From the NCBI GenBank assembly GCA_020024645.1, contig JAHHTN010000031.1, forward strand, positions 1 to 20,101: a DNA stretch of 20,101 bases, in the 5' to 3' direction. This document shows positions 13,704 through 20,101 of the stretch, piece after piece (the stretch's first letter is position 1; every line of letters starts with the position of its first letter). This DNA is from Faecalimonas sp. GTDB lineage: Bacteria > Bacillota > Clostridia > Lachnospirales > Lachnospiraceae. Both the position numbers and the translations under genes were made by a program. The notes beneath the pieces are model-generated. The model did no database searches. It was given only the letters and a program-made list of their open reading frames with translations, and was not told where the DNA came from.

Positions 13704-13732
13704 TGGATAAATTTTATTGTTAGTATTATAAT
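13704..13732 (+). promoter_or_regulatory. Promoter for the sialidase gene
   Basis: TGGATA (13704-13709), a 17-bp spacer and a perfect TATAAT (13727-13732); start predicted near 13739. The 61-base leader holds a perfect AT-only palindrome AATATTAATATT (13749-13760), which may be chance in such AT-rich DNA. I see no catabolite-repression (cre) site. Confidence 0.6.
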
Positions 13733-13799
13733 AAAAAAGAGAAAAAATAATATTAATATTGATTATTTTGCACAAAAATACGCAATAGGGAGTGTGGAA

Positions 13800-16700
13800 A
13801 TGAAAAAGAAAAGAATTTTATCACTATTACTTGCAACTACTTTAGTATTTAGTAGTATGCCAATGGTTTTGGCGAAAGAGGGGATTAAACCACAGGACAA
13901 CACAACAAAAGAACAGCCATTTTGGGCTGGAACAGGAGAAAGTGATAAGTTTCGTATTCCGTGTTTAGTATCATTGGATGATGGAACTTTGGTAGCTGGT
14001 TGTGATGCTAGATGGACAACTCACATGGATGGAGGTGGATTGGATACAATTGTGTCCTATTCAAAAGATAAAGGAAAAACATGGAATTATACATTTGCCA
14101 ATTATTTAGGGGATAACGGAAATGAACACAATGTCAATTCCACAGCTTTCATTGATCCGGCAATGGCAACAGATGGAAAAAAAGTATATATGATTGCTGA
14201 TTTATATCCTGCGGGATATGCTTTAAACGGAGCAAAGAAATCACCGCTTGTTGGAAAGAGTCATGATGATAAAGGGAATGTTCTTTTAGCAGATGCAAGA
14301 AAATGGAGTGATGTATGGGGAAATGAACGTGAAAAAGCTGAAAATTACACCTATCGTTTAGTGAAAAACACAAAAGATAGTAAGGATGATGCATACTCTA
14401 TTCAAGATAAAAATGGAAAAACAGTAGAGGGCTATACAGTTGATGCCTATTTTAATGTAAAAGGAAATGGCGTAAATGCGAATCTTTTTGAAGCGGGTTC
14501 TCCATTTCAAGTGTGGCCTACAGATTATCTGTATCTGACAACATCAGAGAATGGAGGAAAAACATGGTCTGTTCCTTCAATCTTGAATTTAAGAAAAGAC
14601 AGCGAACAATCTCTTCTTGTTGGACCTGGACGAGGAATGGTAACTTCACAAGGAAGAATCGTATTTACAGCGTATGAATTTACTAGTGGAGATAAAAACA
14701 GTACAGCAATCTACTCTGATGATGGAGGAAAGACATGGAATCGAGGAAAGTCTGTATCTGGTCATAGTTCTGAAGCAGTTATAACGGAAGCAGACGGAAA
14801 ATTGTATATGTTCACACGTCATGGTGGGTATTATGTGTCAACGGATTGGGGAGAAACTTGGTCTGAACGAAAAGAAATGGGGATAACTTATAATTTAGGT
14901 TGTCAATTAACAGCAATCACTTATCCGAAAAAAATTGACGGAAAAACAGCTATTCTTTTTGCAGCACCTTCTAATACCGGAAGTCGTGCAGCAGGGAAAA
15001 TATTTGTAGCTTTAGTACAAGAAGATGGAACATTAAAATGGACATATGAATATAGTGTGAATGGCTCAGAGTATTACGCATATTCTTGTTTAACTGTATT
15101 GCCAGATGGAACAGTTGGGCTATTATATGAAAACGGTGGGACAGAAATCACATATACCAGTTTGGATATTGAAGATATTGTAAAAGGTGGAGCAATCGGA
15201 AATATTTGGTGTACGGATGACGCTGGAAAAGGTGTATCTACAGTTACAATGAAATCTAATGAAACAAAAACATTTACTGTAAATGGAGTGAAAGAAAATG
15301 CAGAAGTAATTGTAGATTCAGACAATGCATTGGCAGTAAAGGGATTATGTGAAAAGGGTAAATTAACATTAACGTCTTCAAAGGTAAAAGGATTAGAGCA
15401 AGCAGTTATTACTGTGAAATCTGGAGGAGCAAGCACAAAAATATGTGTAAATGTAACAGATAGTGAAAAATATGAGATTGTAAATCTGCGTGTAGGTGAT
15501 ACAAAGACTTATACAGATCAAACAGGAAATTATAGCGATGATACATTAGAAAATTTGAACAAAAATATTGCTGATATTGGGTTAGAAGGAGAAAATGCAA
15601 AAGAAGTAGAAAATGTAAGTAAGGCGAAACTTGCAACAGCCAATGGAAAATTTGACGGACAGGAAACATCATTGGATAACTGTTTATTTACATTTCAATC
15701 AGTAAATGGACAGGCAAATACATATACGATTTCTGCAAAAAGTGGGGAAACAACAGTGTATTTAAGCCATAAAAATGCACCGAGCAAATGTGCATGTACG
15801 GTAACATCTGCAAATATTCAGTTGGAGCAGAAAGAAAATGGGACATTTGCATTAGCCGATACTTCATCAGGAAATAATGGAAAGTATTTATATTTTTGGA
15901 AGGGGGATACTTCAAAATTACATTTTGATCGAAACAGTTCAGCAGATAACAATTGTAAGTTTGAATTATACAAAAAAGTAGAGAAAGAACAATCAGATAT
16001 TCTGGGATATAAGAAAGTAACACAGTTATCAGAAATAGCAAACGGTGAAAGATATCTTATTTCTTCTAAGGCAGCAGATGGAACAATTTATGTATTACAT
16101 CCATCAAATACAACAAGTAGTTTTAATCATGTTGCAAAAGTAGTGAAACAACAGATTGGAACTAAACCGGAAGCGGAAATTCAGTTGGGAACAAATGCAC
16201 AATTCAGTGGAGAAAAAAAGAAAATCAGCAGTAGTCTATTTACATTTAATAAAAAAGATAATGGAAAATTTGTGATTTCTGCAATAACAGCAAAAGGGGA
16301 GAAAGTATATCTTACTCCAAAGACAGCAACATCTGCAAATAAACCATTTACACAAACAAGTGCAGATCTTACTGTGACAAAGGAAAATGGTGGAGCATTT
16401 AGTTTCAAACAAGAAGGGGAAGGACATAGTGGAGGATATTTATACTTCCATAAAGAAGCAGGGAAATTATATTTTGATAGAAATGGAAGTATGCATGACA
16501 ACTGCAAGTTTTCTATTTACAAAGCATCTCAAACTGCAAAGGATAGTGAAATTTTAGGCTACGTAAAATTAAAGGATCTATCTGAAATTGAAGATAACGG
16601 ACAATATTTAATTTGCGCAAAAGCAGCAGATGGGAAAAATTATTTACTTAATCCTTCTCAGGAAACAGAAAAATATGCTTATGTTGCAAAAGTGACAGGT

Positions 16701-17921
16701 ATTATGTATGAAGGACAATCTGAAAAGGCTAAGACGACGATAACTATTACAGGAAAAGCAGAAGGAAAAACAGAAGAAACAATTGGGAAAACAACATATT
16801 ATATTGTTGTAAATAATGAAAAAGAGGAAGTAACACTCAAGGTGGGAGAAACATATAAGATTTCTGGAAAAGTTGTCAAGTTAAAAGGTGACTCTAATAT
16901 TATTGCAACAAAAGAAAATAACGATGTAGCACCTTATAAAGCGATTGACAAATTAGAAGAGGGGACATATTTATTTGGAAACGGTTCACATATTATGATA
17001 AACACATCAAGTGCAGGAGAAAATCCAACAGGTTTGGGTATGAAAAGAGTAAACTTACATGCTGGTGCATACGCAGAATCTTCGTGGACTATAGAAAAAG
17101 CGGAAAATGGTTATACGATGAAAGATGTGAATGGCAAATATGTAAATATTGAACAGCAAAATGTAACCTTAAAAGATACACCGCAAGTGCTTACTATAGT
17201 TAAACGAAATCAAGGAGGATTTGCAGTTTCTAATAATGGAAAATATTTGAATAATTGGGCACAGGCAAATAATAAAGTAGCAGCTTATGCAAGTGATGAC
17301 AATGCATGGAATTTTTATAAAGCATCTGTAGGTACCGAAGTTACTGCTGTAAATGTAGGTGAGGTAGAATTAATTACAAATGGAATTACATATTCGATTC
17401 GGGTTGTGGATGAAGCAAATATTTGCCAGCATAGTTGGGGAAAATGGATTATTGTCGTTGAACCAAGTTGCACAAAAGAAGGGAAAGAAGTTCGCGTTTG
17501 TGAAAAATGTGGATTAGAAGAAAAAAGAGTAGTTGAACCAAATAAACATACAGAAAAACTAGTAAACAAAAAAGCAACAACTTGTACAGAGGAAGGATAT
17601 ACAGGAGATGTTGTATGTGCGGTATGTGATGAAATGTTGCAAAAAGGAAAATCCATTAAAAAATTAGAACATAGTTTTGAAAATTCTAAATGGGAGATTA
17701 CAAAGCAGCCGACTTACGCGGAAAATGGAGAAAAAACAAGGGTTTGTGAAGTTTGTGGTGCAAAAGAAACCAAGGTAATACCGATGCTTGAAAAAGTTGA
17801 AAACAATACAGTAGGAGTAAAAACAGGTGATCAGACACCAATTACAACTCTGATTGCATTGATATTAGGGGCAATAGGAACATTTGGAGGAACTATAGTT
17901 TATAAAAGAAAAAAGAGATAA
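13800..17921 (+). CDS. Cell-surface GH33 sialidase, multidomain, wall-anchored
   Basis: Exo-sialidase of 1373 residues releasing terminal sialic acid from mucin-type glycans. ATG 13800 is preferred to GTG 13794 because AGGGAG (13787-13792) is 7 bases upstream. A signal peptide (about 1-25) precedes the GH33 propeller (about 40-460): FRIP with Arg52, likely acid/base Asp77, four Asp boxes (88-95, 249-256, 306-313, 347-354), likely Glu325, Arg340 and Arg396 of the arginine triad, and nucleophile Tyr428. An insertion of about 150 residues lies between the first two boxes, as in NanI-type enzymes. No N-terminal CBM40 is visible. After the enzyme come an Ig-like stretch, two duplicated modules (629-726 and 813-909), a divergent third, a three-fold CxxC repeat (about 1210-1331) and a sorting signal: VKTGD (1340-1344), membrane helix, KRKKR tail. 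No nan catabolic genes adjoin it. Whether the released sugar is hydrolytic or anhydro-sialic acid cannot be read from this. Confidence 0.93.
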   Translation: MKKKRILSLLLATTLVFSSMPMVLAKEGIKPQDNTTKEQPFWAGTGESDKFRIPCLVSLDDGTLVAGCDARWTTHMDGGGLDTIVSYSKDKGKTWNYTFANYLGDNGNEHNVNSTAFIDPAMATDGKKVYMIADLYPAGYALNGAKKSPLVGKSHDDKGNVLLADARKWSDVWGNEREKAENYTYRLVKNTKDSKDDAYSIQDKNGKTVEGYTVDAYFNVKGNGVNANLFEAGSPFQVWPTDYLYLTTSENGGKTWSVPSILNLRKDSEQSLLVGPGRGMVTSQGRIVFTAYEFTSGDKNSTAIYSDDGGKTWNRGKSVSGHSSEAVITEADGKLYMFTRHGGYYVSTDWGETWSERKEMGITYNLGCQLTAITYPKKIDGKTAILFAAPSNTGSRAAGKIFVALVQEDGTLKWTYEYSVNGSEYYAYSCLTVLPDGTVGLLYENGGTEITYTSLDIEDIVKGGAIGNIWCTDDAGKGVSTVTMKSNETKTFTVNGVKENAEVIVDSDNALAVKGLCEKGKLTLTSSKVKGLEQAVITVKSGGASTKICVNVTDSEKYEIVNLRVGDTKTYTDQTGNYSDDTLENLNKNIADIGLEGENAKEVENVSKAKLATANGKFDGQETSLDNCLFTFQSVNGQANTYTISAKSGETTVYLSHKNAPSKCACTVTSANIQLEQKENGTFALADTSSGNNGKYLYFWKGDTSKLHFDRNSSADNNCKFELYKKVEKEQSDILGYKKVTQLSEIANGERYLISSKAADGTIYVLHPSNTTSSFNHVAKVVKQQIGTKPEAEIQLGTNAQFSGEKKKISSSLFTFNKKDNGKFVISAITAKGEKVYLTPKTATSANKPFTQTSADLTVTKENGGAFSFKQEGEGHSGGYLYFHKEAGKLYFDRNGSMHDNCKFSIYKASQTAKDSEILGYVKLKDLSEIEDNGQYLICAKAADGKNYLLNPSQETEKYAYVAKVTGIMYEGQSEKAKTTITITGKAEGKTEETIGKTTYYIVVNNEKEEVTLKVGETYKISGKVVKLKGDSNIIATKENNDVAPYKAIDKLEEGTYLFGNGSHIMINTSSAGENPTGLGMKRVNLHAGAYAESSWTIEKAENGYTMKDVNGKYVNIEQQNVTLKDTPQVLTIVKRNQGGFAVSNNGKYLNNWAQANNKVAAYASDDNAWNFYKASVGTEVTAVNVGEVELITNGITYSIRVVDEANICQHSWGKWIIVVEPSCTKEGKEVRVCEKCGLEEKRVVEPNKHTEKLVNKKATTCTEEGYTGDVVCAVCDEMLQKGKSIKKLEHSFENSKWEITKQPTYAENGEKTRVCEVCGAKETKVIPMLEKVENNTVGVKTGDQTPITTLIALILGAIGTFGGTIVYKRKKR
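15684..16526 (+). repeat. Duplicated about-97-residue module in the sialidase
   Basis: Within the sialidase frame, protein segments encoded by 15684-15977 and 16236-16526 align along their length: both run LFTF, then VYL, then an LxxxKENG-type strand, then YLYF, then FDRN, DNCKF and a Y-K ending. The segment between and after them also repeats (LGYKKVTQLSEI versus LGYVKLKDLSEI). The encoded unit is thus about 180 residues, present twice with a weaker third copy (around residues 1044-1175). DNA identity is moderate, so the duplication is old. Confidence 0.75.
17428..17793 (+). repeat. Three tandem CxxC (zinc-ribbon-like) repeats in the sialidase
   Basis: Three copies of about 40 residues follow the pattern H-x-W/K, then C or Y, EEG or ENG, then CxxC (VCEKCG, VCAVCD, VCEVCG), then a K/E-rich strand. 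The third copy has tyrosine (PTYAENG) where the others have cysteine (PSCTKEG, TTCTEEG). Such repeats are common before the anchor of Clostridia surface proteins and probably act as stalk modules. Confidence 0.7.
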
Positions 17922-17933
17922 AAAGTAAGTATT

Positions 17934-17985
17934 AAAACAGAGCAATTTTACCTTTTGCAATGGAGGTAAGATTGCTCTGTTTTCT
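17934..17985 (+). terminator. Terminator after the sialidase
   Basis: AAAACAGAGCAATTTTACC (17934-17952) pairs with GGTAAGATTGCTCTGTTTT (17965-17983), a 19-bp stem with one T-G wobble and a 12-base loop, then CT. Strong, and possibly working in both directions because the stem begins with AAAA. Confidence 0.85.
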
Positions 17986-18009
17986 ACTCTTATAAAAAGG
18001 GGGAAAATC

Positions 18010-18038
18010 TTGACAATCCTTTATTTCTAGAGTATAAT
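18010..18038 (+). promoter_or_regulatory. Perfect-consensus sigma-A promoter for greA-lysS
   Basis: TTGACA (18010-18015), exactly 17 bp, TATAAT (18033-18038). Transcription should start near 18045, leaving a leader of about 80 bases. The -35 is part of TTGACAAT (18010-18017), whose exact inverted copy ATTGTCAA lies at 18045-18052, straddling the predicted start. Confidence 0.85.
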
Positions 18039-18074
18039 ACAGAAATTGTCAAAGTATATTCAAATGAAGAAATA

Positions 18075-18089
18075 CATGAAAATTTCATG
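18075..18089 (+). promoter_or_regulatory. CATGAAA-A-TTTCATG palindrome in the greA leader
   Basis: Two 7-base arms separated by one base form a perfect inverted repeat at about +30 to +44 of the transcript, 22 bases before the ribosome binding site. It may be an operator. As RNA it would have to open inner pairs to form a loop. Function unknown. Confidence 0.35.
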
Positions 18090-18125
18090 AAATAATAAAA
18101 TGGTAAATCAAGGGAGGCAGTTAAG

Positions 18126-18608
18126 ATGGCAGACAAAAAGACTATTCTTACTTACGCTGGATTAAAGAAACTTGAAGATGAATTAGAAAATTTAAAAGTT
18201 GTAAAACGTAAAGAAGTGGCTGGCAAAATTAAAGAAGCAAGAGAACAAGGTGACTTGTCTGAAAATGCAGAATACGATGCAGCAAAGGACGAACAGAGAG
18301 ACATTGAGGCGCGTATTGAAGAATTAGAAAAGATTTTGAAAAATGCGGAAGTCGTTGTAGAGGATGAAGTGGATTTAGACAAAATCAGCATTGGATGTAC
18401 AGTAACAGTATATGATAATGAATTTGAAGAAGAAATGGAATTTAAAATTGTAGGTTCAACAGAAGCGAACAGTCTTGAAGGAAAAATTTCTAATGAATCA
18501 CCAGTGGGAAAGGCATTGCTTGGGAAAAAAGTAGATGATGTAGTAGAAGTGGAAACACAAGCAGGTGTGATGGAATATAAAGTGTTAAAAATTGAAAGGT
18601 CAATTTAA
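18126..18608 (+). CDS. greA: Transcription elongation factor GreA
   Basis: Normal-length GreA, 160 residues. It enters the secondary channel of RNA polymerase and stimulates cleavage of backtracked transcripts. The N-terminal coiled-coil hairpin (about 12-76) carries the catalytic tip DLSENAEY, with Asp43 and Glu46 as the metal-coordinating acidic pair. The C-terminal FKBP-like domain (about 82-160) includes the SPVGKALLGKKVDDVVEV stretch typical of the family. AGGGAGG (18111-18117) lies 8 bases before the ATG. It is the first gene of a greA-lysS operon (17-base gap) driven by the strong promoter at 18010-18038. Confidence 0.97.
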   Translation: MADKKTILTYAGLKKLEDELENLKVVKRKEVAGKIKEAREQGDLSENAEYDAAKDEQRDIEARIEELEKILKNAEVVVEDEVDLDKISIGCTVTVYDNEFEEEMEFKIVGSTEANSLEGKISNESPVGKALLGKKVDDVVEVETQAGVMEYKVLKIERSI

Positions 18609-18625
18609 TTAAAGGAGTGGGAAAA

Positions 18626-20101
18626 GTGGCAGAACAAAAGAATGCACAGGAACAGGATATTAATCAGTTAAGGAAAGTACGCCGTGAAAAATTGGCAGAC
18701 TTACAGGAAAACGGAAAAAATCCGTTTGTTACCACAAAATATGATGTAACGCATCATAGCATGGAAATCAAAGATAATTTTGAGGAAATGGAAGGAAAAG
18801 ATGTATCAATCGCAGGACGTATTATGTCTAAACGTGTTATGGGAAAAGCATCTTTCTGTAACATTCAAGATTTACAGGGAAATATCCAGTCTTACGTTGC
18901 AAGAGATAATGTGGGAGAAGAGTCTTACAAAGATTTCAAAAAAATGGATATTGGGGACATTGTAGGAATTAAAGGTGATGTATTCCGTACGAAAATGGGA
19001 GAAATCTCTATACATGCACAGGAAGTGACTTTATTATCAAAAAGTCTTCAGATCCTTCCAGAAAAATTCCATGGTTTGACAAATACAGATTTACGTTACC
19101 GTCAAAGATATGTAGATTTAATTATGAATCCTGATGTAAAAGATACATTTATTAAGCGTTCTAAAATTATTAGTGCAATTAGAAAATATTTAGATGGTCA
19201 GGGATTTATGGAAGTGGAAACTCCAATCTTAGTTTCAAATGCAGGTGGAGCAGCAGCAAGACCTTTTGAAACGCATTTTAATGCATTAAGTGAAGATTTT
19301 AAACTTCGTATTTCTCTAGAGTTATATTTAAAAAGATTAATTGTTGGTGGTTTAGAACGTGTATATGAAATTGGACGTGTATTCCGTAATGAAGGATTAG
19401 ATACAAGACATAATCCAGAATTTACATTAATGGAATTATATCAGGCATATACAGATTATAATGGAATGATGGATTTAACAGAAAATCTTTACCGTTATGT
19501 AGCACAGGAAGTTCTTGGAACAACAAAAATCTGTTATAACGGCGTTGAAATGGACTTAGGAAAACCATTTGAAAGAATTACAATGGTAGATGCTGTTAAG
19601 AAATATGCAGGTGTTGATTGGAATGAAGTTCATACATTGAAAGAGGCTAGAGCATTAGCTAAAGAACATAAAGTTGAATACGAAGAACGCCATAAAAAAG
19701 GTGATATTCTTGCGTTATTCTTTGAAGAGTTTGCAGAAGAACATTTAATCCAGCCTACATTTGTTATGGATCATCCAATTGAAATTTCTCCATTGACAAA
19801 GAAAAAACCAGAAAATCCAGAATATACTGAGCGTTTTGAATTCTTTATGAATGGTTGGGAAATGGCAAATGCTTATTCAGAATTAAATGATCCAATTGAT
19901 CAAAGAGAACGTTTCAAAGCACAAGAGGAATTACTTGCACAAGGTGATGAAGAAGCAAATACAACAGATGAAGACTTTATGAATGCTTTGGAAATCGGTA
20001 TGCCTCCGACAGGTGGTATCGGCTTTGGAATTGACAGAATGTGTATGTTGCTTACAGATTCAGCAGCAATTAGAGATGTATTGTTATTCCCAACAATGAA
20101 G
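18626..20101 (+). CDS. lysS: Lysyl-tRNA synthetase, class II, 3' end outside window
   Basis: First 492 codons of LysRS, which charges tRNA-Lys. The start is GTG with AAAGGAG (18611-18617) 8 bases upstream. No stop occurs before the window edge. An N-terminal OB-fold anticodon-binding domain (about 55-160) is followed by the class II core: motif 1 near LRYRQRYVDL, motif 2 RVFRNE (251-256) with the TRHNPEFT loop, and motif 3 GFGIDRM with Arg471. The last visible residues, LLFPTMK, are near the usual C-terminus of a family of about 500 residues, so only a few residues are missing unless the protein has a C-terminal extension, as some Clostridia versions do. Second gene of the greA operon. Confidence 0.96.
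   Translation, partial: MAEQKNAQEQDINQLRKVRREKLADLQENGKNPFVTTKYDVTHHSMEIKDNFEEMEGKDVSIAGRIMSKRVMGKASFCNIQDLQGNIQSYVARDNVGEESYKDFKKMDIGDIVGIKGDVFRTKMGEISIHAQEVTLLSKSLQILPEKFHGLTNTDLRYRQRYVDLIMNPDVKDTFIKRSKIISAIRKYLDGQGFMEVETPILVSNAGGAAARPFETHFNALSEDFKLRISLELYLKRLIVGGLERVYEIGRVFRNEGLDTRHNPEFTLMELYQAYTDYNGMMDLTENLYRYVAQEVLGTTKICYNGVEMDLGKPFERITMVDAVKKYAGVDWNEVHTLKEARALAKEHKVEYEERHKKGDILALFFEEFAEEHLIQPTFVMDHPIEISPLTKKKPENPEYTERFEFFMNGWEMANAYSELNDPIDQRERFKAQEELLAQGDEEANTTDEDFMNALEIGMPPTGGIGFGIDRMCMLLTDSAAIRDVLLFPTMK

Noticed and set aside
13749..13760. AATATTAATATT palindrome in the sialidase leader
   Set aside because: Perfect, but made only of A and T in a very AT-rich stretch, so it is expected by chance and not scored as an operator.
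15684..16526. Possible CRISPR-like or recent DNA tandem repeat
   Set aside because: The similarity is at protein level with moderate DNA identity and long units, so it is an old domain duplication, not a DNA repeat array.
1..20101. Mobile element, phage or conjugative genes explaining the sialidase insertion
   Set aside because: No transposase, integrase, att-like repeats or tRNA gene could be seen in either strand.

Overview
The window is AT-rich, gene-dense DNA with every recognisable gene on the + strand. It most likely comes from a gut Firmicute of the Lachnospiraceae type (Mediterraneibacter/[Ruminococcus], Dorea, Coprococcus and relatives). The reasons are low GC, strong AGGAGG-type ribosome binding sites, VanR/VanS- and OmpR-type two-component systems, a SleB-family cell wall hydrolase, a large surface sialidase with a Gram-positive sorting signal, and a run of biotin ligase, dusB, greA and lysS. 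Genus is inferred, not proven. I found no rRNA, tRNA, CRISPR array, transposase or phage gene.

Layout. 1-5212: a sensor kinase/response regulator pair, then a KtrB/KtrA potassium uptake system and a SpoU/TrmH-family rRNA 2'-O-methyltransferase, closely packed. The KtrB frame is open further upstream, but its real start is probably a GTG at 2395. 5213-6461: a regulatory region with two candidate promoters and an exact TGTAAC-N5-TGTAAC tandem site, then a secreted SH3/SleB cell wall hydrolase and a strong terminator. 6462-9340: a small secreted protein, a small membrane protein and a second response regulator/kinase pair, which look like one signalling module. 9341-12664: an SPFH/band-7 membrane protein, then an unusual single polypeptide joining a patatin-like lipase to a biotin-protein ligase, then a small conserved protein. 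12661-13688: dusB and a terminator. 13689-17985: a 1373-residue secreted, wall-anchored GH33 sialidase with its own promoter and terminator. 17986-20101: a perfect-consensus sigma-A promoter, greA, and lysS running off the window edge.

How the parts fit. Much of the window concerns the envelope and its signals: potassium uptake, wall hydrolysis, two sensory systems, a membrane scaffold, a lipase/biotin ligase that could touch fatty-acid synthesis, and a mucin-directed sialidase. dusB, greA and lysS are often near neighbours in Clostridia, and here the sialidase sits between dusB and greA, flanked by terminators like a self-contained cassette.

The most distinctive observations are: the patatin-BirA fusion; the sialidase lodged in a housekeeping locus, with duplicated domains of a type I do not recognise; a near-perfect WalR-type box in front of the wall hydrolase; and helically phased tandem repeats at similar positions (about 40-70 bp upstream of the predicted start) in front of both two-component loci and the hydrolase gene.
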